This document shows positions 53,149-61,827 of a DNA stretch of 64,000 nt, one piece after another (position 1 is the first letter of the stretch; the number at the start of each line of letters is the position of its first letter). Both the position numbers and the translations under genes were made by a program. Origin of the DNA: Rariloculus sp963665575 (GTDB lineage Bacteria > Pseudomonadota > Gammaproteobacteria > Steroidobacterales > Rariloculaceae); the NCBI GenBank assembly GCA_963665575.2, contig CAXXDW010000006.1:496001-560000 (forward strand), given 5' to 3'. The notes beneath the pieces are model-generated. The model saw only the letters and a program-made list of their open reading frames with translations, searched no databases and was not told the DNA's origin.

Positions 53149-55983
53149 ATGCGTACTCTAATCATCGGTTGTGGCCTGGTGGCCGTCACCGCTTCCGCGC
53201 AGCAATCCCAGGACCCCGCCGCGGCGGCGGACGTTCCGACCATCGAGCAGATCATCGTCACGGCAACGCGCCGCGAGGAATCCGTCATGGATGTGCCGCT
53301 CGCGGTTTCGGCGTACGACGCCGAGCGAATCGAGCTCTCCCGGGTGACGGACATCAAGGAATTGATGCGGATCTCGCCGAGCTTTCACCTCAATGCCGGG
53401 CAGGCCGAATCCGTCGGCGTCACCGCAAGGATTCGCGGCGTCGGAACGAACAGCGACAACCCGGGGCTCGAATCGTCCGTCGGCATGTACGTCGACGGCG
53501 TGTACCGCAACCGCGCCACGGTGGGCCTGACCGAACTCGGCTCGATCGAACGCATCGAGGTGCTCAGGGGACCGCAGGGCACGCTGTTCGGCCGCAACAG
53601 CTCCGCGGGCGTCGTCAGCGTCATCACCGCGCTGCCGGACCCCGACGGCACCGGCTATGCCGACCTCAGCGTCGGCTCCTACGGCTACAACCGGCTTGAG
53701 GCCGGCCTCAGCGGTGGCGTCGGGGGCGATACGTCGGCCCGCCTCGACGCGGTGTTCTTCGAGCGCGACGGGTTCCTCGAAGACGTCAACCTCGGCCGCG
53801 ACTACAACAACCGCGACCGCAAGTTCATCCGCGGCCAGATCGTCTTCGAGCCGTCCGATACGGTCCGCTTGCGTCTCATCGGCGACTACACGGACCGCGA
53901 CGAAACCTGCTGCGCGGCGGTGGGTCTGGTCGCCGGTCCGGCGGCGCAGTCGATCGAGCAAATCGCCAAGCTTCAGACGGGCGATCCGAACACGATCGGC
54001 ATGGTCTACGAGCCCTATGCCCGCATGGCGTCGGTCACGGAGAATTCCGGCTACTTCCAGTCGGTCGAAGAGAGCGGCATTTCGTTCGAAATCGACGCGG
54101 AGCTGCCGTTCGCCCGGCTGGTCAGCGTTACCGCCATGCGCGACTGGGAAACGTTGCGCAAAATGGACATCGACTTCACGGCCATGGACATGGGCGCACG
54201 CGGACGGCACGCGGACTACAGGGTGGGCTTCGAAACGCTGACCCAGGAATTCCGTCTCAATGGACAGTCCGGCCGGCTCGACTGGCTCGTCGGTGCTTAC
54301 TATTCCGATGAAGAATTGCCTTACGCGGACGCGCTCGACTTCGGCTTCGGCTACACCTATTACGCCAACGGCGTCGCCCGGGGGGCCGCCGCGGGGATCG
54401 GCGGCGCGTTCGATCTGTTCGGCGCCAGCGTGCCGTTGCTTGAGGCCGGCGCAGCCGGAATCGCACAGGGCGCAGCGGGCCTTGCCGCCGGACTTCAACC
54501 GTTCGCACCGTTTCTCCCGCCCGGTTTCGCGGCACCGACGCTGTCGGCGCAATTGCCCGCGTTCACTGATTTTCCATTCGATCCGTGGCCGACATACGAA
54601 GGGCTTGCAGGCGGAGCTCAACTTCTGGGTAGCGGTATCGTGGATACCTTTGACCAGGACTCCCAGTCGTGGGCACTGTTCACGCACAACACGGTGGAAT
54701 TCGACAACGAGGTCGAGCTGACGCTGGGACTACGCTACACCGTGGAAGACAAGTCCATGAGCGCCAACCTGCACTCGACCGATCAGGTGTGCCTCCCGTT
54801 TTCCCAGCAATTCCTCGGCTATCTGCAAGGCACCGAGGCCTACCTGCAGGGCGTGGGCGCCTACGCGCAGGGCCTTCAGGCGTATCTGGGCGAACTGACC
54901 GCGTTCAGCCAACAACTCGGTCAGGCCGCCGCGGCCCTCCCGCCACCGCTGGCCGCGGGCGCGGCACAGCTCAGCGGCGCAGTTGCACAGATCCAGGCCG
55001 GCGCCGGCCAGTTGCTTCCGCAACTTCCAGGGGTCATCGCAGGCGGCCAGGCGATACTCACCAACCCGGATGTGCAACAGGGTCTGGGCGCGCTCGCCGC
55101 GTTCGGGTGCAACCCGTTCTCCGATCCCACCAAGAATGGCCTGTATAGCGGCGCGCTCGATGAAAACGAAGTATCGGGCACGCTGCGCCTGTCGCGTCCC
55201 GTCAATGGCGGCCATCTGCTCTATGCCGGTTACTCGCGCGGATACAAGGCCGGCGGCTTCAACATGGACCGCAGCGGGCTGCAGAGTCCGATCCTGACTG
55301 CTCTAACGGGCGCGTCCGTCGCGCCGAGTGTCGATCAGTGGATATTCCGCCCGGAAACGGTCGACGCATTTGAACTCGGCGGCAAGTTCAGCCTCGACAA
55401 CGGGCTCGGCCTGCTTGACGTCAGCCTGTTCCACGAAGAGTTTCAGGACTACCAGCTCACGGCCTTTCGGGGGTTCGCGTTCGAGGCACTCAATATCCCG
55501 GAAGTGACGTCCAAGGGCATCGAGATCGAGGCTCGCGGCGGCGTCACTGACAACGTCGAACTCTTCGGCGGAGTCACCTACGCCGATGTCCGCTTCGGTT
55601 CCGGCCCCGAGCAGGATTTTCGTGCCGGACAGCAGTTGACGCACGCACCGAAGCTCACCGGCGTGGCGGGTGTCACGGTCGGCTTCCCGCTGGGCCCCCT
55701 GGCCGGGACGTTCCACATTGACGCGCGTTACACGGATGAACACAACACCGGCGCGGACCTCAATCCCGCAAAGCACCAGGACGCCTACACGATCGTTAAC
55801 GCCCGGCTGATTCTCACGTCCCGAGACGGCACGAATCCGTGGACCGTGGACCTCTGGGTGCAGAACCTGACTGACGAGGAATACGCCCAGACCATCTTTG
55901 ACGCTCCCCTGCAGACTGCCGCATACAACGCCTTCATTGGGGATCCGCGCATTTCGGGCCTGAGCGTGCGTTACGACTTCTAG
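53149..55983 (+). CDS. TonB-dependent outer membrane receptor
   Basis: 944 residues from ATG 53149 (GGAG 10 bases upstream). After a short signal peptide (LIIGCGLVAVTASAQ) a TonB-box-like region IEQIIVTATRREE precedes the plug, which shows VLRGPQGTLFGRNSSAGVVS (about residues 142-161). The C-terminus ends in an aromatic residue (LSVRYDF) as required for BAM assembly. Two unusual alanine/glycine/glutamine-rich insertions lie in the barrel (about 405-495 and 550-657). Such receptors import siderophores, cobalamin, carbohydrates or plant-derived compounds; the ligand is unknown. Confidence 0.92.
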   Translation: MRTLIIGCGLVAVTASAQQSQDPAAAADVPTIEQIIVTATRREESVMDVPLAVSAYDAERIELSRVTDIKELMRISPSFHLNAGQAESVGVTARIRGVGTNSDNPGLESSVGMYVDGVYRNRATVGLTELGSIERIEVLRGPQGTLFGRNSSAGVVSVITALPDPDGTGYADLSVGSYGYNRLEAGLSGGVGGDTSARLDAVFFERDGFLEDVNLGRDYNNRDRKFIRGQIVFEPSDTVRLRLIGDYTDRDETCCAAVGLVAGPAAQSIEQIAKLQTGDPNTIGMVYEPYARMASVTENSGYFQSVEESGISFEIDAELPFARLVSVTAMRDWETLRKMDIDFTAMDMGARGRHADYRVGFETLTQEFRLNGQSGRLDWLVGAYYSDEELPYADALDFGFGYTYYANGVARGAAAGIGGAFDLFGASVPLLEAGAAGIAQGAAGLAAGLQPFAPFLPPGFAAPTLSAQLPAFTDFPFDPWPTYEGLAGGAQLLGSGIVDTFDQDSQSWALFTHNTVEFDNEVELTLGLRYTVEDKSMSANLHSTDQVCLPFSQQFLGYLQGTEAYLQGVGAYAQGLQAYLGELTAFSQQLGQAAAALPPPLAAGAAQLSGAVAQIQAGAGQLLPQLPGVIAGGQAILTNPDVQQGLGALAAFGCNPFSDPTKNGLYSGALDENEVSGTLRLSRPVNGGHLLYAGYSRGYKAGGFNMDRSGLQSPILTALTGASVAPSVDQWIFRPETVDAFELGGKFSLDNGLGLLDVSLFHEEFQDYQLTAFRGFAFEALNIPEVTSKGIEIEARGGVTDNVELFGGVTYADVRFGSGPEQDFRAGQQLTHAPKLTGVAGVTVGFPLGPLAGTFHIDARYTDEHNTGADLNPAKHQDAYTIVNARLILTSRDGTNPWTVDLWVQNLTDEEYAQTIFDAPLQTAAYNAFIGDPRISGLSVRYDF

Positions 55984-55996
55984 TCCGGGACGCGGG

Positions 55997-56818
55997 ATGG
56001 CGACAGCTCCTTGCACCGCTGCGCGTGCCCTGAGTGTGGCGCTCCTGGCCGTCACTGTGGCGGGCGGGCACGCCGCAGCACAGTCGGGCGACCGCGAGTT
56101 CCCGCGTGCCTGGGACGGCCGTCCCGACCTCAACGGCGTATGGCAGGCGATCGGCACAGCGCACTGGGATATCCAGGACCATCGCGCAGGCGCGGGTCCG
56201 CCCGAGTTCGGCGCGATTGGCGCCGTGCCGCCGGGACAGGGAGTCGTGGTCGGTAACGAGATTCCGTATCAGCCCTGGGCGCTCGAGCAGAAACAGCGCA
56301 ATTTCGAGAATCGCTACACCGACGATCCCGAAATCAGGTGCTACCTGCCGGGCGTGCCGCGGGCGACCTACCTGCCATACCCGTTTCAGATCATCCAGGG
56401 TACCGACAAGATCATGATCGTCCACGGATTCGCCGAAGCGAACCGCACGATCCACATGGACAAGGAGGACCCCGAGCCCGCGCCCATCGATAGCTGGATG
56501 GGCCGCTCGCACGGCCGCTGGGAAGGCGATACGCTCGTTGTCGAAGCGGCCGGTTTCAATGGTCTGGCCTGGTTCGACCGCGCCGGCAACTTTGCGAGCG
56601 ACGCGCTGCGGGTGACCGAGCGCTACACGCCGGTCACGCCAGACGCGCTCATGTACGAAGCGACGATCGACGATCCGAACGTCTTCACGCGCCCCTGGAC
56701 GATGCGCATGCCGCTCTACCGGCGCCTCGAGGAACACGCGCAGGTGCTGGAGTTCAAGTGCGTGGAGTTCTCCGAAGCGCTCCTGTATGACCACCTGAGA
56801 AGCGGAGCAACCGAGTAA
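55997..56818 (+). CDS. Exported protein of the PDLxGVW/GRWEGDTLVV family
   Basis: 273 residues with a signal peptide (ALSVALLAVTVAGGHAAAQ). The mature part begins with RPDLNGVWQ and contains WMGRSHGRWEGDTLVVEAAGFNG, followed by TERYTPVTPDALMYEATIDDP. I know of this as a recurrent but uncharacterised family of exported proteins in soil and marine bacteria. The same conserved core recurs in the C-terminal half of the next gene. It lies 14 bases after the TonB receptor and 28 bases before the next start, so the three are probably co-transcribed. Confidence 0.75.
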   Translation: MATAPCTAARALSVALLAVTVAGGHAAAQSGDREFPRAWDGRPDLNGVWQAIGTAHWDIQDHRAGAGPPEFGAIGAVPPGQGVVVGNEIPYQPWALEQKQRNFENRYTDDPEIRCYLPGVPRATYLPYPFQIIQGTDKIMIVHGFAEANRTIHMDKEDPEPAPIDSWMGRSHGRWEGDTLVVEAAGFNGLAWFDRAGNFASDALRVTERYTPVTPDALMYEATIDDPNVFTRPWTMRMPLYRRLEEHAQVLEFKCVEFSEALLYDHLRSGATE

Positions 56819-56846
56819 TTCATACCCCGTGCGGAGGTTTGCCCGT

Positions 56847-58589
56847 ATGAAAGCCAGAGTCCCCGGGCCTGCCGTTTCCGCCGCTGCAGCGCTGCTGCTG
56901 GCATCCGGCATCACGGCAGCCGCGACCCTCGACCACCTGCATCTCGCCGTTCCGAGCCCGATCGAGGCGGTGAACTGGTACACGCAGTACCTGGACTGCG
57001 CGCCGAGCCAGCGCCAACCGGACGCGGCGAACTGTCACGGTGTCGAGATCGTCTTCGGCGCCGCACCGACCCTGGGCGGAACCCAGGGCACAGGCGTGAA
57101 CCACATCGCTTTCTCGGTCGCCGACCTCGTGGCCACGATGGGCGAACTGGAAGCGGTCGGCGTCGGCGGCGCGGGCGTTCGCCTGCAGCGATTCCCGGAC
57201 GGCTCGACCTTCAGCGACGTCGCGGGACCCTTCCGGATCGGCTTCATTTTCGATCCATGGGGCACACGGATTGCGCTTGTGGAGGATCCCGACCGTCTCG
57301 GCTTTCACCACCTGCATTTGAGTTCGGCGGATCCCGGTGCGGCGCTCGAATGGTACGCGGAGGTACTCGAAGGCGTGCCCGCGCGGCTCGAAGGACGATT
57401 CGGCATTGTGTTCGGTCTGCAGTTCGACGACGTCTGGTTGCTCGTTGCCGAACACGGCGACAGCGTGCCCGCCCCGACCGATGGTCGTACGCTCGACCAC
57501 CTGGGCTTCGTTGTTGCGGACCTCGGAGCGGCCGCAGCCGCGATGCGCGAGCAGCGTGTCGTGTTCGAGGCTCCGCCGGGCGTTCCTGAAAATGGCCGCA
57601 GCAGTGCCGCGCGGGCGTTCCTGGCCGGCCCCGACAACGTCCGGCTCGCCGTGGTCGAGGCGGGCTGGGCCGGGGTGGAGCCTGAACCGGTCGTCGCGGC
57701 CGCCGCGTCCGAATCCGCCGAGCCCTACACCGTGCCGCGAACCCCCTGGGGCGTTCCCGATCTGCAGGGGATCTGGACCGGAGACGCGGCGCACGGCATT
57801 CCGCTGGAACGCCCGCTCGACGCCGCCGAGATCGCGGCGCTGACCCCCGAGGAGGCCGCGGCGCGGCGCGAACGGGGAACGCTGCGGAGCATCTGGGGCT
57901 ACGAGCGCGAGTGGCGCGACACGACGCTCGGCTTCGCGAAGGACGCGCCTTCCACCCAGGTTGCGATGATCGTCGATCCGCCCGACGGGCGGCTGCCGCC
58001 GCTGACGCCCGAAGCCGAGGCGCTGCTTGCGGCCGCGGCAGGCGCCGCGCGCGGCCTGCCGGCGGGGCCGGAGGATCTGAGTCCCTGGGTACGCTGCATC
58101 ACGCGCGGCTTGCCCGGCATGATGATGCCCGGCGTCTACAACAACGGCCTGCAGGTCGTGCAGAGCCCGGGATTCGTCGCGATCCAGAAGGAGATGATCC
58201 ACGAGACCCGGGTGGTACCGACCGACGGCCAGCCGCATCTCGGCCCTGAGCTCACGCAGTGGCTCGGCGATTCGCGCGGCCGCTGGGACGGCGACACGCT
58301 CGTCGTCGAGGTCAGGAACTTCAACGGCAAGTCGGCCTACCGCGGCTCGGGTGCGAACCTGACGCTCGTTGAACGCTATACGCGCACCGGCCCGGAAACA
58401 CTCGAATACCGGTTCACGGTGGATGACCCCACGATCTGGACGGCGCCGTGGACGGGCATGTTCACCTTCGTGAGGGACGACGAGCAGTACGAGCTCGTCG
58501 AATACGCTTGTCATGAAGGCAACTACGGCATGACCAACATTCTGAGCGGCGCGCGCGCCGAAGAGCGCGCGCAGGCCGCGCAACAGTGA
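56847..58589 (+). CDS. Exported two-VOC-domain protein fused to a GRWDGDTLVV-family domain
   Basis: 580 residues from ATG 56847, preceded by CGGAGG; the in-frame GTG 56829 lies upstream of this site. After a signal peptide (AVSAAAALLLASGITAAA) two vicinal-oxygen-chelate (glyoxalase-type) repeats follow (about residues 28-135 and 142-262: LDHLHLAVPSPIEAVNWYTQ, HHLHLSSADPGAALEWYAE). The remaining half (about 285-580) repeats the family seen in the preceding gene: GVPDLQGIWTGD and WLGDSRGRWDGDTLVVEV. Fusion of the two families is seen directly. VOC domains bind metals and act on diverse small molecules; the substrate is not known. Confidence 0.78.
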   Translation: MKARVPGPAVSAAAALLLASGITAAATLDHLHLAVPSPIEAVNWYTQYLDCAPSQRQPDAANCHGVEIVFGAAPTLGGTQGTGVNHIAFSVADLVATMGELEAVGVGGAGVRLQRFPDGSTFSDVAGPFRIGFIFDPWGTRIALVEDPDRLGFHHLHLSSADPGAALEWYAEVLEGVPARLEGRFGIVFGLQFDDVWLLVAEHGDSVPAPTDGRTLDHLGFVVADLGAAAAAMREQRVVFEAPPGVPENGRSSAARAFLAGPDNVRLAVVEAGWAGVEPEPVVAAAASESAEPYTVPRTPWGVPDLQGIWTGDAAHGIPLERPLDAAEIAALTPEEAAARRERGTLRSIWGYEREWRDTTLGFAKDAPSTQVAMIVDPPDGRLPPLTPEAEALLAAAAGAARGLPAGPEDLSPWVRCITRGLPGMMMPGVYNNGLQVVQSPGFVAIQKEMIHETRVVPTDGQPHLGPELTQWLGDSRGRWDGDTLVVEVRNFNGKSAYRGSGANLTLVERYTRTGPETLEYRFTVDDPTIWTAPWTGMFTFVRDDEQYELVEYACHEGNYGMTNILSGARAEERAQAAQQ

Positions 58590-58599
58590 GGTGAGACCG

Positions 58600-59025
58600 A
58601 TGCGAATCGCTGTGGTCACGGGTTTCGGCTTGGGATTCAGTCTGCTGCTCGCCGGCGCGCCGGCGAGCGCACATCACGCCTTCTCGGCGGAGTTCGATGC
58701 AACAAGACCCGTGCAGTTGCGCGGGACCATCACGCGTATGGAGTGGATCAATCCGCACTCGTGGATTCATCTGGATGTTCCGCAGGAGGACGGCTCCGTC
58801 GAGCGCTGGATGATCGAAGCCGGCCCTGCCGGCGTGCTCGTGCGGCGCGGCTGGAGCAAGGATTCCGTCGCGCCCGGCACCGAAGTGCTCGTAGCGGGCT
58901 ACCAGGCGCGCGACGGCTCCAACCGCGCGAACGGCCGCGACGTCACGCTTCCGGACGGCAGCCGCCTTTTCGCCGGATCACCTGGGCGCGGCGCAGCACC
59001 CGAGGACCGCGATCGCGACGAATGA
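58600..59025 (+). CDS. DUF6152-like exported protein
   Basis: 141 residues from ATG 58600 with GAGGTG upstream. A signal peptide ends at APASAHHAF, and the mature part starts with HHAFSAEFDATRPVQLRGTI and MEWINPHSWIHLDV, the pattern of the DUF6152 family, a single small beta-barrel-like domain. The function of DUF6152 is unknown; members are commonly encoded beside TonB receptors and PDLxGVW proteins. It is the last gene before the rpoD promoter region. Confidence 0.8.
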   Translation: MRIAVVTGFGLGFSLLLAGAPASAHHAFSAEFDATRPVQLRGTITRMEWINPHSWIHLDVPQEDGSVERWMIEAGPAGVLVRRGWSKDSVAPGTEVLVAGYQARDGSNRANGRDVTLPDGSRLFAGSPGRGAAPEDRDRDE

Positions 59026-59190
59026 TGCGTGAACTTCAGGACCTGCGTGAGGTCTCAGTGCTGACCGGGCTGCTCCAACCCGAGCCCGGCGACCCGGCGT
59101 GAAACCCGCACCGAACGCTCGTTGTCCGACAGGCACACGCGCGTAGCCCGTATCTGATTCCGCTGCCTTATACGGCAAGTTCAGGCGCTG

Positions 59191-59196
59191 TATAAT
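59191..59196 (+). promoter_or_regulatory. -10 element of a probable rpoD promoter
   Basis: TATAAT lies 33 bases before the rpoD start codon. At 17 bases upstream the hexamer TTATAC (59168-59173) is a poor -35. If genuine, rpoD has its own promoter after separation from dnaG. Confidence 0.45.
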
Positions 59197-59229
59197 GATT
59201 CGTTTCGTTCGGCGACGACGACGAGGGAC

Positions 59230-61044
59230 ATGGCACCCATGGATTCGACTGCTCCGCACCACGAAGACGAACGACAATCCCAGCTCAAGCTCCTGATCTC
59301 CAAGGGCAAGGAGCAAGGCTACCTGACCTACGGCGAGGTCAACGACCACCTGCCAAGCGATATCGTCGATCCCGAACAGATCGAGGACATCGTCAACATG
59401 ATCAACGACATGGGCATTACGGTGCACGAGAAGGCGCCGGATGCCGAGTTGCTGCTCTTGTCCGACAATGCCGTGTCGAACGACGACGATGCCGCCGACG
59501 AGGCGGCGGCCGCTCTTGAGACCGTCGACAGCGAGTTCGGCCGAACGACAGATCCCGTGCGGATGTACATGCGCGAAATGGGCACGGTGGAATTGCTGAC
59601 GCGGGAGGGCGAAATCCGGATCGCGAAGCGCATCGAGGAAGGTCTCGACCAGGTTCGCGCGGCGCTCGTGCGGTTTCCACCGACGCTCGATCTGGTTTTT
59701 ACCACGCACGAGCATGTCGTACACGGCAACGCCAGACTTCAGGACCTGATCGTCGGCTTCCTCGATCCGAACGACCAGATCGCCGACCCGTCGGCCCGCA
59801 AGGACGACGACGACGACTCCAAGCCCAACACGGGCCCCGATCCGGCCGACGTCGCAAAGCGCCTGAAGAAGCTCAAGCGGTTTCACAAGCGGTACGTCGA
59901 CGCGCTGCCCAAGTATGGCGTAAAGCACGCGCGTACCGAGAAGGTGGTCGCGTCGATGACGAAGGACTTCATGGAACTGAAGCTCGCGCCGAAGCTGTTC
60001 GACCGGATGGTTGAGCTACTGCGCGATGTGGTCAACGACATTCGCAACCAGGAACGCCACACCCTCGAGCTCTGCGTCCGGCAATGCCAGATGCCGCGCA
60101 TGGACTTCATCTCGAGCTTTCAGGGCAACGAGACGGATTTGGCCTGGATCGAAAAGCACATTCGTGCGAAGCGCAAGCATTCGTCGCGGCTGAGCAAGCG
60201 CAAGGACGAAATCCTTCGCGCCCAAAGGCGCCTGCAGAGGCTTGAGGTCCTGACCGCGTTGACGATCCAGGAGATCAAGGACATCAACCGCGAAATCTCG
60301 CTCGGCGAGGCGCAGGCACGCCGCGCCAAGAAGGAAATGGTCGAGGCGAACCTCCGGCTCGTGATCTCGATCGCCAAGAAGTACACCAACCGGGGACTGC
60401 AGTTCCTCGACCTGATCCAGGAAGGCAACATCGGCCTGATGAAGGCGGTCGACAAGTTCGAGTACCGTCGCGGCTACAAGTTTTCGACCTACGCCACATG
60501 GTGGATTCGCCAGGCCATCACGCGCTCGATCGCGGACCAGGCGCGCACGATCAGGATTCCGGTCCACATGATCGAGACGATAAACAAGCTCAATCGAATC
60601 TCCAGGCAAATGCTCCAGGAGATGGGGCGCGAGCCGACCCCCGACGAGTTGGCGCGGCGCATGGAAATGCCCGAGGACAAGGTCCGCAAGGTCCTGAAGA
60701 TCGCGAAGGAACCCATTTCGATGGAAACGCCCGTCGGCGACGACGACGATTCGCATCTCGGCGACTTCCTCGAGGACGCCGGCGCCGCCTCGCCGATCGA
60801 TTCCGCGACGGACTCCGGCCTCAAGGAATCCACACATGCCGTGCTCGCCGGCCTCACTCCGCGCGAAGCCAAGGTCCTGCGCATGCGCTTCGGCATCGAC
60901 ATGAATACCGACCACACGCTCGAGGAGGTCGGCAAGCAGTTCGACGTCACGCGCGAGCGCATCCGGCAGATCGAAGCCAAGGCGCTGCGCAAGCTCCGCC
61001 ATCCCTCGCGCTCGGATCAATTGCGCAGTTTCCTGCAGGACTAG
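59230..61044 (+). CDS. rpoD: RNA polymerase primary sigma factor RpoD (sigma-70)
   Basis: 604 residues (ATG 59239 is an alternative start). Region 1.1 begins SQLKLLISKGKEQGYLTYGEVND. After a non-conserved region with an acidic stretch come the core-binding 2.1-2.2 helices, the -10-recognition segment KFSTYATWWIRQAITRSIADQARTIRIPVHM, region 3 and the region 4.2 helix-turn-helix VTRERIRQIEAKALRKLRHP. It directs most housekeeping transcription. Codon use and length are normal, so the insertion between dnaG and rpoD has not damaged it. Confidence 0.98.
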   Translation: MAPMDSTAPHHEDERQSQLKLLISKGKEQGYLTYGEVNDHLPSDIVDPEQIEDIVNMINDMGITVHEKAPDAELLLLSDNAVSNDDDAADEAAAALETVDSEFGRTTDPVRMYMREMGTVELLTREGEIRIAKRIEEGLDQVRAALVRFPPTLDLVFTTHEHVVHGNARLQDLIVGFLDPNDQIADPSARKDDDDDSKPNTGPDPADVAKRLKKLKRFHKRYVDALPKYGVKHARTEKVVASMTKDFMELKLAPKLFDRMVELLRDVVNDIRNQERHTLELCVRQCQMPRMDFISSFQGNETDLAWIEKHIRAKRKHSSRLSKRKDEILRAQRRLQRLEVLTALTIQEIKDINREISLGEAQARRAKKEMVEANLRLVISIAKKYTNRGLQFLDLIQEGNIGLMKAVDKFEYRRGYKFSTYATWWIRQAITRSIADQARTIRIPVHMIETINKLNRISRQMLQEMGREPTPDELARRMEMPEDKVRKVLKIAKEPISMETPVGDDDDSHLGDFLEDAGAASPIDSATDSGLKESTHAVLAGLTPREAKVLRMRFGIDMNTDHTLEEVGKQFDVTRERIRQIEAKALRKLRHPSRSDQLRSFLQD

Positions 61045-61137
61045 GAACCCGCGCCGACGGCGGTCGCGAAAGCAGATTCGCAGCCGTGAATTCCTGCGGC
61101 GCAGGCTCCCGGACCGCCAAGCCGGCAGCGGGGATGC

Positions 61138-61248
61138 GGGGAGTCGCCCTACCGGTCGATTGAAACACGCGGTAAATACATCCGAAGTACGCTCCGCTCG
61201 CGCATCCCTGCTGGCGAGGGTTTCAAGCGACCGGTAGGGCGACTCCCC
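61138..61248 (-). repeat. Large hairpin repeat element, copy B
   Basis: 111 bases with 29-base arms (61138-61166 and 61220-61248) complementary at 28 of 29 positions. On the minus strand its centre shares about 45 of 53 bases with copy A at 45223-45332 (for example CAGGGATGCGC and GGAGCGTAC). Six of the 29 arm positions differ between A and B, and each difference is matched by a complementary change in the partner arm. It lies 93 bases after rpoD. Confidence 0.9.
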
Positions 61249-61326
61249 TTGCGGCCGCGTAAGGCCGGAGCTGCGCACTCCCACCGAAGCGTTCCCGGGG
61301 CACGCCGGTGGTACCATTGCGCGCGT

Positions 61327-61637
61327 GGGCCTGTAGCTCAGTTGGTTAGAGCAGGGGACTCATCGAAAACGGTGCCTTCGCGGTGAAAGCCGCGAAGTGG
61401 ACGGGATGAATTCAGGGGAACCGCAGCACGGCGTGCCGGCAATCCTGAGCCAAGCCGCCGGTACACCGGCGGAAGGTGCAGAGACTACCTGAGAGCTTCA
61501 GTGCTCTTGATGACAGGCGAGAGCGTCCCGCACCCCAGCAAGGCGACTTGCGGGTGAAGAGATAGTCCGCTGCCGCCGGAAACGGCGGGTAACAGTGAAT
61601 CCCTTGGTCGTAGGTTCGAGTCCTACCGGGCCCACCA
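61327..61637 (+). tRNA. ileX: tRNA-Ile(CAU), interrupted by a group I intron
   Basis: The exons 61327-61363 and 61598-61637 join to a 77-base tRNA with encoded CCA. The acceptor stem GGGCCTG/CGGGCCC (one G-U), D arm GCTC/GAGC with AGTTGGTTA, anticodon stem GGGGA/TCCCT, loop CTCATAA and T arm with GGTTCGAGTCC are canonical. The anticodon is CAU (61361-61363); the body matches the minor tRNA-Ile species whose C34 is converted to lysidine by TilS rather than tRNA-Met. The intron interrupts the loop immediately after the anticodon. Confidence 0.93.
61364..61597 (+). ncRNA. Self-splicing group I intron in the tRNA-Ile(CAU) anticodon loop
   Basis: 234 bases. The 5' exon ends in U and the intron ends in G (61597), as group I splicing requires. 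The internal guide GTG (61372-61374) pairs with exon CAU, with the invariant G-U at the splice site. P2 is CTTCGCGG/CCGCGAAG (61376-61383, 61390-61397) with a GAAA loop. P7 is GACTA/TAGTC (61483-61487, 61563-61567), within GGTGCAGAGACTA and GATAGTCC. P9 CCGCCG/CGGCGG (61573-61588) has a GAAA tetraloop. Features match subgroup IC3 introns such as the 205-base intron of Azoarcus tRNA-Ile(CAU). No endonuclease is encoded. Confidence 0.93.
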
Positions 61638-61827
61638 GTCCGCCGCGGTGCGTTCCGCAGACCTGGGCAAGCTGTGTTTCGAGCAGGTCGCGCGGATCCG
61701 GCGCGCGGTGCCCGGTATCAAGGCCATTGCTTGCGCGAGCGGCGAGCGGCGAGCGGCGGCGGAAGTTCCACATCGTTGGTCCAACGCAGTACGACTTGTT
61801 CGCAGGAGACTGCCAGGGGAATTGTCC

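Noticed and set aside
61648..61827. N-terminal extension of the DUF423 protein from 61648
   Set aside because: It starts 11 bases after the tRNA, is arginine-rich and not family-like, whereas ATG 61828 has CAGGGGAA upstream and gives the normal length.
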